A stretch of 64,000 bases of DNA from Bradyrhizobium sp. (GTDB taxonomy: Bacteria; Pseudomonadota; Alphaproteobacteria; Rhizobiales; Xanthobacteraceae). Where the stretch lies: contig NZ_DAIDJE010000089.1 of the NCBI RefSeq assembly GCF_027451485.1, forward strand, positions 1-64,000, given 5' to 3'. Both the position numbers and the translations under genes were made by a program. The notes under the pieces were generated by a model. It made no database searches. It had not been told where the DNA came from and saw only the letters and a program-made list of their open reading frames with translations. Positions 17,085-25,721 of this stretch are shown piece after piece (within the stretch, counting starts at the first letter, position 1; each line of letters opens with the position of its first letter).

Positions 17085-17947
17085 TGCGGGATTTCTCGGC
17101 CGACCATCGCTGGCTGTCGCTCAATACGGCCACCGTCCGCAAGCAGGGTGATCTCCTTGAGATCATCGACGCCTGCGTCCGCCATGGTATCCGCGCGATC
17201 GATCCCTGGCGCGACCAGGTCGCCGCGGTCGGTCTTGAACGGGCGGCTCGTGCCGTGCGCGAGGCCGGACTCGAGCTTTCCGGCTATTGCCGCGGCGGCA
17301 TGTTCACCTCGGACGCCGCTCACCGGATTGACGTGCGCGACGACAACCGGCGTGCGGTCGATGAAGCCAAGGCGCTTCGCGCGTCCTGCATTGTGCTCGT
17401 GGTCGGCGGCCTGCCGCAATATTCGCGGCCGGGAAGCGCGCCGTCGAAGGATATCCTCGCCGCGCGGGCGCAGATCGAAGATGCCATCGCCGAGATGATG
17501 GAATATGCGCGTGACGCCAAGCTACCGCTCGCAATCGAGCCGCTGCATCCGGCCTATGCAGCAGACCGCGCCTGCGTCAATACGACAAAACAGGCGCTCG
17601 ACATCTGTGATCGTCTCGATCCCGGCCGTACCGGCGCGCTCGGTGTCGCGCTCGACGTCTATCACATCTGGTGGGACCCGGAGGTGCTGTCGCAAATCGC
17701 CCGCGCGGGCAAGGATCGCCTGCTGGCGTTTCACGTTTGCGACTGGCTGGTGCCGACCAAGGACATCCTCAACGACCGCGGCATGATGGGCGACGGCGTG
17801 ATCGACATCAGGTCGCTGCGCCGTGCCGTCGAAGCGCAAGGGTTTGCCGGCTATTCGGAAATCGAGATTTTTTCGGAAGGCTGGTGGGGCAAGCCGATGG
17901 ATGAAGTGCTGCGCACCTGCATCGAACGGCATCGCACTGTGGTTTGA
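17084..17947 (+). CDS. Sugar phosphate isomerase/epimerase-like TIM-barrel protein
   Basis: This 287-residue protein has the xylose isomerase/AP-endonuclease-2 barrel. Metal-ligand-like residues appear in order: Glu in AIEPLHP (about 148-154), Asp and His in ALDVYHIWWDPE (about 189-200), His in AFHVCDW (about 216-222) and Glu in YSEIEIFSE (about 257-265). Members isomerise or epimerise keto sugars and some perform beta-elimination on 3-keto sugars. It overlaps the DUF993 stop by one base and ends the cluster, converging on a P450 gene 60 bases away. The specific reaction is not known. Confidence 0.87.
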   Translation: MRDFSADHRWLSLNTATVRKQGDLLEIIDACVRHGIRAIDPWRDQVAAVGLERAARAVREAGLELSGYCRGGMFTSDAAHRIDVRDDNRRAVDEAKALRASCIVLVVGGLPQYSRPGSAPSKDILAARAQIEDAIAEMMEYARDAKLPLAIEPLHPAYAADRACVNTTKQALDICDRLDPGRTGALGVALDVYHIWWDPEVLSQIARAGKDRLLAFHVCDWLVPTKDILNDRGMMGDGVIDIRSLRRAVEAQGFAGYSEIEIFSEGWWGKPMDEVLRTCIERHRTVV

Positions 17948-18007
17948 TCAGCTACGTCCTGTCGGCCCTTGCCGCCGACCGGATTCAGGCCTGGGGCCTC
18001 GTACCTC

Positions 18008-19228
18008 TCAATTGGTAAGGCACGGCACGCTCAAGAAGCCGCGGAAACGGACGCGGCCGCCACGCACCGGCAGCCCATTCAGCGCGTAACGCGGAAACCG
18101 CGCCAGAAATCCCGAAATTGCGACCGCGCCTTCGAGGCGCGCCAGCGCCATGCCGGCGCATTGGTGCGCGCCGCTGGCAAAGGCGAGATGACGGTTCGGC
18201 GTGCGGCCCACGTCGAAGGTTTCAGCGTTCTCGAACTGCCTTTCGTCGCGGTTGGCCGCGCCGATGCAAAGCGTGACGGAGGTGCCCGGCGGAAGCTCGA
18301 CGCCGCCAAGTTCGATCCGCTCGGTCGTCATGCGATTGCCGAGCTGGTTGGAGCTCTCGTAGCGGAGCATTTCCTCGATCGCGGTCCTGATCAGAGCCGG
18401 GCTTTCGATCAGGCGCGCCTTTTCCGTAGGGTGATCGATCAGTGTCACGAGCCCATTGCCGATCAGGTTGGTGGTGGTCTCGTGGCCGGCATTGAGCAGG
18501 AAGATGCAATTGTGCAGGAGCTCCTTCTCGGTGAGGCGCTCGCCGTCGGTTTCGCCCAGGATCAGCCTGGTCAGCACGTCACGTTCAGGGTCGCCCGGTT
18601 TCGCGCGGCGCCGCGCCACCAGCGTTTCGAGATAGGCAAGGAACTCGCGTACGGCGTCGTTGCCGCGCGCAAAGGCGTCCGGGCCGATCACCGGTTCCAG
18701 CGCACCGAGAATCGCAAGCGACCAGTCGCGCAGCGGTTCGCGCTCGTCCAGCGGCACGCCGAGCAGGTTGCCGATCACCTCGATGGGGATCGCAGCAGCG
18801 AAGTCTGCGATCAGGTCGACCTCGCCTTTGCGCGCCATTTCGTCGAGCAGCCGATCGACGAGCCGTCTCAAGCCGGGCTCCATCGCGGCGATGGCGCGCG
18901 GCGACAGCGCTCCCATGATCAGCCGTCGCACTCTTGTATGGGCAGGCGGGTCGTTGAAGACGAGGCTCGTGGTGTGATGCTCGTAGAGCAGGGAGGCGCC
19001 GTATTTCGGCGCGAACTCTTTCTTCTTGTCCGACGAGAAGGCGCGGGTGTTCTTGTAGGCGGTGAGCAGGTCGTCATAACGGGTCAGGAAATAGGATCCG
19101 CCAGCCATGCGCTTGACCGGCGCGTATTCCCGCAGTGCACGATAGGTCGGATAGGGATCCGCGTAGAACTCCGGCGTCAGCTTCTCGAGGTCGAAACGAT
19201 CAGCCAGCTCTCGTGCGTTCGCATTCAT
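18008..19228 (-). CDS. Cytochrome P450 (class I, soluble)
   Basis: This 406-residue P450 has I-helix AGHETT (247-252), K-helix ExxR (286-289, EMLR) and heme loop FASGAHQCAG with ligand Cys357. The AGHETT form (Glu instead of the more usual Asp) is common in bacterial CYP107-like families. I start at MNANARELAD, which gives normal length; the longer frame overlaps the divergent ThDP-enzyme gene. No redox partner is adjacent, so it must use reductase and ferredoxin encoded elsewhere, possibly the 5.7 kb reductase and the 46.5 kb ferredoxin. The substrate is unknown. Confidence 0.93.
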   Translation of the reverse strand: MNANARELADRFDLEKLTPEFYADPYPTYRALREYAPVKRMAGGSYFLTRYDDLLTAYKNTRAFSSDKKKEFAPKYGASLLYEHHTTSLVFNDPPAHTRVRRLIMGALSPRAIAAMEPGLRRLVDRLLDEMARKGEVDLIADFAAAIPIEVIGNLLGVPLDEREPLRDWSLAILGALEPVIGPDAFARGNDAVREFLAYLETLVARRRAKPGDPERDVLTRLILGETDGERLTEKELLHNCIFLLNAGHETTTNLIGNGLVTLIDHPTEKARLIESPALIRTAIEEMLRYESSNQLGNRMTTERIELGGVELPPGTSVTLCIGAANRDERQFENAETFDVGRTPNRHLAFASGAHQCAGMALARLEGAVAISGFLARFPRYALNGLPVRGGRVRFRGFLSVPCLTN

Positions 19229-19285
19229 GCTGCCATACTCTTGTGCCAACACCGATATGCCATTTTCGGTCTTTCGAAAAGCGAC

Positions 19286-19319
19286 AGTCTCTCTAAAGTC
19301 CATCGGCCAATAAGAGACT
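19286..19319. promoter_or_regulatory. Inverted repeat in the P450/decarboxylase divergent region
   Basis: AGTCTCT and AGAGACT are perfect inverted 7-mers separated by 20 bases, in the 118-bp gap between two divergent genes. This could be a regulator site, but arms of this length occur by chance, so support is weak. Confidence 0.25.
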
Positions 19320-19346
19320 CGCGGATGTCGAACGGAAAACTGAAAC

Positions 19347-19892
19347 ATGCACGCCCTTAACGAATCGCCGGCCGAGACCGTGCCGTCCTGGCCGGAGGAC
19401 ATTTTCGAGATTTTGCAGCGCTTCGATGTCCGTCAGGTGCCTTACGTTCCGGACGCCGGTCATGCGCAATTGATCAAGCGCGTGCTGGGTGAGCGTTCCA
19501 TGCGGGCGGTGCCGTTGACGACGGAAGAAGAGGGTGTGGCGCTGCTGGCCGGCGCATGGGCCGGCGGTCAGCGCGGCGTGCTCCTCATGCAATCGAGCGG
19601 GGTCGGCAACTGCATCAACATGTTCTCGTTGACGCAGATCTTGCGTTTTCCATTCCTGACCCTGGTGACGATGCGCGGGGAATGGGGCGAGTTCAATCCC
19701 TGGCAGGTGCCGATGGGTTCGACCACCGCAGGTGTGTTCGAACTGTCAGGCATCAAGGTCTTGCGTGCCTCGCATGCCGGCGAGGTACGCGAAGTGGTCG
19801 AGGCCGCGGCGGGGCAGGCCTACAATGCCTGTACGCCCACGGCCGTTCTGTTGTCGCAACGCTTGATTGGCGCAAAGGTGTTCGTGAAATGA
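19347..19892 (+). CDS. ThDP-dependent decarboxylase, alpha (PYR-domain) subunit, sulfopyruvate/phosphonopyruvate decarboxylase type
   Basis: This 181-residue protein corresponds to the N-terminal pyrimidine-binding domain of ThDP enzymes. The segment TTEEEGVALLAGAW (about 58-71) carries the Glu that activates the cofactor, and GVLLMQSSGVGNCIN follows. It is encoded apart from its pyrophosphate-binding partner, as in archaeal sulfopyruvate decarboxylase (ComD/ComE). The pair would decarboxylate a 2-keto acid, possibly one with a sulfonate or phosphonate group. It is divergent from a P450 and overlaps the beta gene by four bases (ATGA). Confidence 0.82.
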   Translation: MHALNESPAETVPSWPEDIFEILQRFDVRQVPYVPDAGHAQLIKRVLGERSMRAVPLTTEEEGVALLAGAWAGGQRGVLLMQSSGVGNCINMFSLTQILRFPFLTLVTMRGEWGEFNPWQVPMGSTTAGVFELSGIKVLRASHAGEVREVVEAAAGQAYNACTPTAVLLSQRLIGAKVFVK

Positions 19893-20479
19893 GCCGGGCA
19901 AATCTTCTCGAACGCCGCAGCGTCGTCTCGGCGCTGCTTGAGGGCCGCAAGGATGCGGTGGTCGTCGGCGGTCTCGGCGCCTCGACTTACGACATTGCGG
20001 CCGCCGGCGATCATGACCGGAATTTCTATCTGTGGGGCGCGATGGGCGGCGCGGTCATGATCGGGCTCGGCATTGCACTTGCCCAGCCGAAGCTGCCGGT
20101 CGTCGTGATTACAGGCGACGGCGAGTTGCTGATGGGCATGGGAAGTCTTGCCACCGTCGGCCTGCAACAGCCGAGAAACCTCTCCGTGATCGTGCTCGAC
20201 AACGAGGTCTATGGCGAGACCGGCGGGCAGGCGAGCCACACCGGCACGAATACCGACCTTGTCGGCGTCGCCAAAGCCTGCGGCATCGGCGATTCCCGCG
20301 CGATGTCGACGCTTGCCGAGATCAAGGCGTTTGCCGCCTCAATGCAGGACGTGGCGGCCGGGCCGCGCTTCGCCAGCGTCAAGATCGACAGCGCCAACCT
20401 GGAGCGCGTTTTGGCCAATCGCGACGGCCCCTTCATCGTCAACCGGATCCGCGGCGCGCTCGGATTTAGCCCGATTTAA
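19889..20479 (+). CDS. ThDP-dependent decarboxylase, beta (PP-domain) subunit
   Basis: This 196-residue subunit carries the ThDP pyrophosphate/Mg motif: GDGE at 76-79 followed by LDNEVYGETGGQ, where Asn105 completes the GDG-N motif. Together with the preceding 181-residue alpha subunit it makes one complete active site. The ATG overlaps the alpha stop by four bases; a much longer open frame extending into alpha is rejected. The closest functional models are ComE of coenzyme M synthesis and phosphonopyruvate decarboxylase. No sulfolactate or phosphonate genes are adjacent, so the true 2-keto acid is open. Confidence 0.83.
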   Translation: MSRANLLERRSVVSALLEGRKDAVVVGGLGASTYDIAAAGDHDRNFYLWGAMGGAVMIGLGIALAQPKLPVVVITGDGELLMGMGSLATVGLQQPRNLSVIVLDNEVYGETGGQASHTGTNTDLVGVAKACGIGDSRAMSTLAEIKAFAASMQDVAAGPRFASVKIDSANLERVLANRDGPFIVNRIRGALGFSPI

Positions 20480-20584
20480 AGGCACCCGCGGCCTCGAGCG
20501 GACGCTGCATCTCGACGCGCTGCAACCTGTGGGTATCAAACAAGAATTTTGCATTGCAGCAGATTTCCTTGACTTAGATCAAAG

Positions 20585-20600
20585 GTGAGTGCTTACTCAC
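20585..20600. promoter_or_regulatory. Palindromic operator before the TetR/RND operon
   Basis: GTGAGT-gctt-ACTCAC is a perfect palindrome four bases upstream of the TetR start codon. TetR-family repressors of RND efflux operons commonly bind AGTGAG..CTCACT-like sites, so this is a strong candidate for autoregulation. A TTGACT hexamer at 20569 could be the -35 element, placing the operator over the -10/start region. Confidence 0.7.
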
Positions 20601-20604
20601 AAGA

Positions 20605-21306
20605 ATGAGCACCCTCCGCATGACCAGCGATTTGCGCCGGCAATTGATCCTGGGCGCCGCAAAGCGCTGCTTTGCGCGCCATGGCTTTGCAGGCACGACG
20701 ACCAAGAGCGTGGCGGCGGCGGCATCGATTTCTGAGGGGCTGCTGTTCAAGCACTTCCCGACCAAGTCTGCGCTCTACGCGGAGATTCTTGCCGAGGAGT
20801 GCGCGGCCGATCCGGCGCTGCATCGCCTGCTCGAGCTTGAGCCTTCGACGCGGACGTTGGTGACGCTGATCCGTGAGATGGTTCAGCATTTCCGAGAGGT
20901 CGAGGCCATGCCCGATCAGGAAGACGCCCAGCGCCTTCGCCTGATGTTGGCTAGTCATCTCGACGACGGCGAGTTCGCCCGGCTGATTTACGAGAAGATC
21001 AGCGGACTTATCGGCTCGGCCTTCACCGCTTCTTTAAGCCGCGCCATCCAGTCCGGAGACGCGAGACCGGTGGGCCGCGAGCCCATGAACCTGTTCTGGT
21101 TCGCTCATCATGCGGTATTGATGGCAACCCTGACCCGCCTGCCGACGACGCCGTGCCTTTCCTACGGCGACGCCCCCGAGTCGGATCGGCAGCTCTGCGA
21201 ATTTATCCTCCGCGGCATCGGCTTGAACGAAGCTGCGATTGCCCATTACCTCGACCGCGACCTGGCCTGGGACTCCGGGGAGCCGGCGATTGCAGAAAGT
21301 GCATGA
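20605..21306 (+). CDS. TetR-family repressor of the adjacent RND efflux operon
   Basis: This 233-residue regulator has a typical TetR DNA-binding domain (residues 8-60: ILGAAKRCFARHGFAGTTTKSVA, then ASISEGLLFKHFPTKSALY) and a divergent ligand-binding domain. The ATG lies just after a perfect palindrome that likely serves as its operator. Its stop overlaps the adaptor gene start (ATGA), so regulator and pump are in one operon. It probably represses the pump until an exported compound binds. This layout matches AcrR- and NfxB-like control of efflux systems. Confidence 0.9.
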   Translation: MSTLRMTSDLRRQLILGAAKRCFARHGFAGTTTKSVAAAASISEGLLFKHFPTKSALYAEILAEECAADPALHRLLELEPSTRTLVTLIREMVQHFREVEAMPDQEDAQRLRLMLASHLDDGEFARLIYEKISGLIGSAFTASLSRAIQSGDARPVGREPMNLFWFAHHAVLMATLTRLPTTPCLSYGDAPESDRQLCEFILRGIGLNEAAIAHYLDRDLAWDSGEPAIAESA

Positions 21307-22502
21307 ACATGAACGTTGTAACCGAAAGCAATATCTCGGGAAAACCCATTGGCGAGAAGCCGCACTCACGTCCGGTACGCCTGGGACGATGGTTTGTCAT
21401 CGTCGGCGCCCTGCTGGCGCTCCTCGTCGGCGGTCTGGTCTGGTTCAATCATTTCCGCGCCGAGATGATCAAGCAGTTCTTCGCCCACAACAAGCCGCCG
21501 CCGACCATGGTGACGGCGGTTCAGGCGAAGTCCGAAGTCATTCCGAATCTGCTTACCGCGGTCGGCGATCTCGCTGCCGTGCATCAGGTCAATGTCACCT
21601 CCGACGTCTCCGGCCGCATCACCGACATCATGTTCACTCCTGGTGCTTCGGTAAAGGCCGGAGCTCCGCTGGTCCAGTTGTTCGACGGGCCCGAGCAGGG
21701 CGATCTCGCCAGCTTCAAGGCGCAGGCGACGGGTGCACAGCTCGCGCTTGATCGCGCCAAGCAACTGGCTGCCCGCCAGTTCGGGCCGCAGTCGACGGTC
21801 GACGCCGCCCAGGCGACCTACGACCAGGCCATTGCCGGCATCGCCAAGACCGAGGCGCTGATTTCGCAAAAGCTGGTGCGCGCGCCGTTCGACGGCGAAC
21901 TCGGCGTCCGCCGTGTCGAAGTCGGTCAGTTTCTCAGCGCGGGAACCCAGATCGTTACGTTGACCGATCTGTCGATGCTTTATGCCAACTTTACGGTGCC
22001 GGAGAAGGACAGCGGCGCGCTCCAGGTCGGGCAGACCGTGCGGATTTCGGTCGACGCCTATCCGGGCCGCACCTTCGATGGCAAAGTCACGACGATCGAG
22101 CCGCAGATCCTGTCTGATACGCGCAACATTCGCGTTCAGGCGACGATCGCCAATCCGGACAAGATCCTGAAACCCGGCATGTTCACGACCACCACGGTGG
22201 TGCTGCCGGACAAGCCGCCGGTCATCACCGTGCCCGAGACCGCGGTGGACTACACGCTCTATGGCGATTCCGTCTTCCGCATTACCGAGAAGAAGGAGGA
22301 TGACGGCAAGACCAGCCTGACCGCGGTGCGCACCTTCGTGCGGACCGGCGACCGTATCGACGGACGCGCCGAAATCCTCGACGGGCTCAAGCCGGGGGAC
22401 CGCGTGGTCGCGGTCGGCCAGCTGAAGCTGCAATCCGGTGCTGCGGTCGCGATCTCGACCGATCCGCCGCCGCCGATTCCGGCGAAACCGCCGCGCTACT
22501 GA
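21303..22502 (+). CDS. RND efflux membrane-fusion (adaptor) protein
   Basis: This 399-residue periplasmic adaptor links the inner-membrane RND pump to an outer-membrane channel. It has a single N-terminal membrane segment (about 29-48), a lipoyl-like half motif (VHQVNVTSDVSGRITDIMFTPGASVKAGAPLVQL), a coiled-coil hairpin (about 140-190) and the returning lipoyl half RAPFDGELGVRRVEVGQFL. A beta-barrel and membrane-proximal domain follow. It lacks a lipobox cysteine, so it is anchored by the helix. ATG overlaps the TetR stop. A Pro-rich C-terminus (PPPPIPAKPP) ends the protein. No outer-membrane TolC-type gene follows. Confidence 0.93.
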   Translation: MNMNVVTESNISGKPIGEKPHSRPVRLGRWFVIVGALLALLVGGLVWFNHFRAEMIKQFFAHNKPPPTMVTAVQAKSEVIPNLLTAVGDLAAVHQVNVTSDVSGRITDIMFTPGASVKAGAPLVQLFDGPEQGDLASFKAQATGAQLALDRAKQLAARQFGPQSTVDAAQATYDQAIAGIAKTEALISQKLVRAPFDGELGVRRVEVGQFLSAGTQIVTLTDLSMLYANFTVPEKDSGALQVGQTVRISVDAYPGRTFDGKVTTIEPQILSDTRNIRVQATIANPDKILKPGMFTTTTVVLPDKPPVITVPETAVDYTLYGDSVFRITEKKEDDGKTSLTAVRTFVRTGDRIDGRAEILDGLKPGDRVVAVGQLKLQSGAAVAISTDPPPPIPAKPPRY

Positions 22503-22548
22503 TCGCCACTCATCGCGCGCCCTCGAATTCAAGGATCGGAGCTGTCCG

Positions 22549-25500
22549 ATGATCTGGACCGACATTTTCATCAAGCGGCCGGTGCTGTCGGTCGTCGTCA
22601 GCCTGCTGATCCTCTTGATCGGCTTGCGCGCCGCAACCGTGTTGCCGATCCGGCAATATCCGAAGCTGTCGAACACGGTGGTGAACATCACGACCGTGTA
22701 TCCCGGCGCGGCCGCTGATCTGATCCAAGGCTTCATCACCACGCCGATCGAGCAGGCGGTCGCCTCCGCCGAAGGCGTCGACTACATGACGTCGTCGTCG
22801 GTGCTCGGCACCAGCACGATCCAGGTCTACATCAAGCTGAACTTCGATCCGAACCAGGCGCTGACCGAAGTTCTCGCCAAGGTGAACTCGGTCAAGTACC
22901 TGATCCCCAAAGAATCCAACGACCCGATCGTTACCAAGACGACGGGCCAGACCACGGCCGTCATGTATCTCGGCTTCTCCTCCGAGGTGCTGTCGGGTTC
23001 TGCGATCTCCGACTATCTGACGCGCGTGGTGCAGCCCCAGCTCTCGACGGTCGATGGCGTCGCCTCGGCCGATATTCTCGGCGGGCAGACCTTCGCGATG
23101 CGGCTGTGGCTCGATCCCGTTCGCATGGCCGGCCGCGGCGTTTCGCCGATCGATGTGCAGGCGGCGATTGCCGCCAATAATTTCCAGGCGGCTGCGGGCC
23201 AGGCCAAGGGCTACTTCATCGTTTCCAACGTCTCGGCCAACACGGACCTGCAAAATCTCGATCAATTCAAGAAGATGATCGTCAAGTCCAAGGACGGCGG
23301 CTTCGTCCGGATTGAGGATATCGCAACCGTCGAGCTTGCCGCGCAAAGCACCGACGCCAGCGTCGCCTTCAACGGCGAACATGCGATCTTCATCGGCGTG
23401 CAAGCCACGCCCACGGGCAACCCGCTGACGCTGGTGAAGGGCGTGCGCGCGCTGTTCCCGGAGCTTCAGCGCAACCTGCCGCCTTCGATGAAGATGAAGG
23501 TGGCCTACGATTCCACCAAATTCATTCAATCGTCGATCGACGAAGTGGAAAAGACGCTTGGCGAAGCCGTCCTCATCGTCGTCGTCGTGATTTTCCTGTT
23601 CCTGGCGTCGTTCCGGTCGGTGCTGATCCCGGTCGTGACCATTCCGCTGTCGCTGATCGGTGTGTGCAGCCTGATGCTGATCGCCGGTTTCAGCTTCAAT
23701 CTCTTGACGCTGCTTGCGATGGTGCTGGCGATCGGTCTTGTGGTCGACGATGCCATCGTCGTGGTCGAAAACATCCACCGCCATCTGGAGGAAGGAAAGC
23801 CGCCGGTGCAGGCGGCGATGATCGGTGCGCGCGAAATCGTCGGGCCCGTCATCTCCATGACCATTACGCTCGCTGCCGTGTACGCGCCGATTGGCTTCCT
23901 CAGCGGCCTTACCGGTTCTTTGTTCCGCGAATTCGCCTTCACGCTTGCAGGTTCGGTGATCGTATCCGGTGTGATCGCTTTGACGCTGTCACCGATGATG
24001 TGTTCGGTTTTTCTCAAGAGCGCGGAAGACGGCCGGTTTGCCCGGCTCGTGAACCGGATTTTCGGCGCGGTCACGCGCGGTTATGGCCGGCTGCTCGATC
24101 GCTCGCTGGATTATCGCCCGATCACCGGACTGTTCGCGCTCACGATCCTGGGACTCGTCGGCTTCCTCTACATGCACACCTCCAAGGAACTCGCACCGGA
24201 AGAGGATCAGGGCATCGTGTTCGCGGTGACCAAGGCGCCGAAATACGCCAATATCGACTATTTCAATTACTACAGCGACAAGCTCGACAAGGCTTTCGCC
24301 AAGTTCCCGGAAACCGATTTGCGTTTCGTCCTGAACGGCATCAACGGTCCGCAGGGCGGCATCGCGGGCATGTTGCTGACGCCCTGGGATGAGCGGAAGC
24401 GATCATCGATCAAGCTGAAACCGCTGGTGCAGGCGGAGCTCAGCAAGATCGAGGGCATCAACGCCTTTGCGTTCAACCTGCCGCCACTGCCGGGAGGTCC
24501 GGGCGGTTTGCCGGTGCAGATGGTGATCTCTTCGACCAACAGCTTCCAGTCGGTCTATGAACAGATGGCCAAGCTGAAGGACGCAGCACGCAAGAGCGGG
24601 TTGTTCATCGTTTCCGACAGCGATCTGGATTTCAACCAGCCGGTCGTGCGGATCAAGGTCGATCGCTCGAAAGCCAGCGATCTCGGCCTCACCATGCAGA
24701 GCATCGGCAATACGCTCGCCACCATGCTGGGGGGCAACTACGTGAACCGCTTCAATCTCGAAGGGCGATCGTACCAGGTGATCCCGCAGGTGCCGCGCGT
24801 CAGCCGGTTGTCTCCGGAGTCGCTCGGCAACTATTATCTGTCGACGCCGACCGGCCAGCAGATCCCGCTCTCGACGGTGGTGTCGATCGAGACCGGGACC
24901 GATCCCAACGCGCTGACCCATTATAATCAGCTCAACTCGGCGACATTCCAGGCGGTGCCGATGCCCGGGGTGACGGTCGGTCAGGCGGTCGACTTCCTGG
25001 AAGGGGAAGCGAAAAAGCTGCCGGCGGGCTTCAGCCACGATTACCTCGCCGACAGCCGGCAATATGTGCAGGAAGGCAATCAGCTCGCGATCACCTTCGG
25101 TTTCGCGCTGATCATCATCTTCCTGGTGCTGGCGGCGCAGTTCGAAAGCTTGCGCGATCCCCTCGTCATCATGATCAGCGTGCCGATGGCGATCGTTGGC
25201 GCCATGCTTCCGCTGTTCTTCGGCGTGGCGACGATAAACATCTATACCCAGGTCGGCTTGTTGACCCTGGTCGGGTTGATCAGCAAGCACGGCATCCTGA
25301 TGGTGGAATTCGCGAAGGAACTTCAGCTCAACGAGAGCCTCGACCGCCGTTCCGCGATCGAGATGGCGGCGCGGGTCAGGCTTCGTCCGATCCTGATGAC
25401 GACGGCAGCGATGGTCACCGGCCTGTTGCCGCTGCTCACCGCAAGCGGTGCAGGCGCGGCGAGCCGTTTTTCGATTGGTCTTGTTGTCGTTGCCGGCATG

Positions 25501-25644
25501 ACCATCGGCACGCTGTTCACGCTGTTCGTGCTGCCGGCGGTCTATGTCTGGATCGCGACTGACCATCGCGCCGGTGCCGAATCCGAGCGCGCCAGGGAGA
25601 TCGCCGATTTCGATCCTGGAGCGAAGGCGCTGAAGCCGACGTGA
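22549..25644 (+). CDS. RND-family efflux pump inner-membrane transporter
   Basis: This 1031-residue proton-driven pump is the usual length for the HAE1 (AcrB/MexB-like) class. It has 12 predicted helices and two large periplasmic loops. Helix 4 contains the proton-relay pair D400-D401 in LVVDDAIVVVENI, and the helix-10 Lys is in GLISKHGILMVEF. The N-terminus MIWTDIFIKRPV is typical. GGAG precedes the ATG, and 46 bases separate it from the adaptor. Substrate range cannot be read; such pumps export drugs, aromatics or signals. The operon lacks its own outer-membrane channel and must share one encoded elsewhere. Confidence 0.95.
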   Translation: MIWTDIFIKRPVLSVVVSLLILLIGLRAATVLPIRQYPKLSNTVVNITTVYPGAAADLIQGFITTPIEQAVASAEGVDYMTSSSVLGTSTIQVYIKLNFDPNQALTEVLAKVNSVKYLIPKESNDPIVTKTTGQTTAVMYLGFSSEVLSGSAISDYLTRVVQPQLSTVDGVASADILGGQTFAMRLWLDPVRMAGRGVSPIDVQAAIAANNFQAAAGQAKGYFIVSNVSANTDLQNLDQFKKMIVKSKDGGFVRIEDIATVELAAQSTDASVAFNGEHAIFIGVQATPTGNPLTLVKGVRALFPELQRNLPPSMKMKVAYDSTKFIQSSIDEVEKTLGEAVLIVVVVIFLFLASFRSVLIPVVTIPLSLIGVCSLMLIAGFSFNLLTLLAMVLAIGLVVDDAIVVVENIHRHLEEGKPPVQAAMIGAREIVGPVISMTITLAAVYAPIGFLSGLTGSLFREFAFTLAGSVIVSGVIALTLSPMMCSVFLKSAEDGRFARLVNRIFGAVTRGYGRLLDRSLDYRPITGLFALTILGLVGFLYMHTSKELAPEEDQGIVFAVTKAPKYANIDYFNYYSDKLDKAFAKFPETDLRFVLNGINGPQGGIAGMLLTPWDERKRSSIKLKPLVQAELSKIEGINAFAFNLPPLPGGPGGLPVQMVISSTNSFQSVYEQMAKLKDAARKSGLFIVSDSDLDFNQPVVRIKVDRSKASDLGLTMQSIGNTLATMLGGNYVNRFNLEGRSYQVIPQVPRVSRLSPESLGNYYLSTPTGQQIPLSTVVSIETGTDPNALTHYNQLNSATFQAVPMPGVTVGQAVDFLEGEAKKLPAGFSHDYLADSRQYVQEGNQLAITFGFALIIIFLVLAAQFESLRDPLVIMISVPMAIVGAMLPLFFGVATINIYTQVGLLTLVGLISKHGILMVEFAKELQLNESLDRRSAIEMAARVRLRPILMTTAAMVTGLLPLLTASGAGAASRFSIGLVVVAGMTIGTLFTLFVLPAVYVWIATDHRAGAESERAREIADFDPGAKALKPT

Positions 25645-25721
25645 GCCGCCGTTGAGAGGGCCGGTGGACTCGCTGGCTGCGAAATGATGGAATGGCGCTC
25701 CAAGTTCAAGGAGCGCCGTTC

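Noticed and set aside
17969..19360. Plus-strand frame of 463 codons across the second P450
   Set aside because: It is antisense to a P450 with intact I-helix, ExxR and heme loop; its translation has no recognisable features.
21366..25566. Several 380-460 codon minus-strand frames opposite the RND operon
   Set aside because: Low-complexity Arg/His/Asp products with no motif; the plus-strand RND genes fully explain the region.
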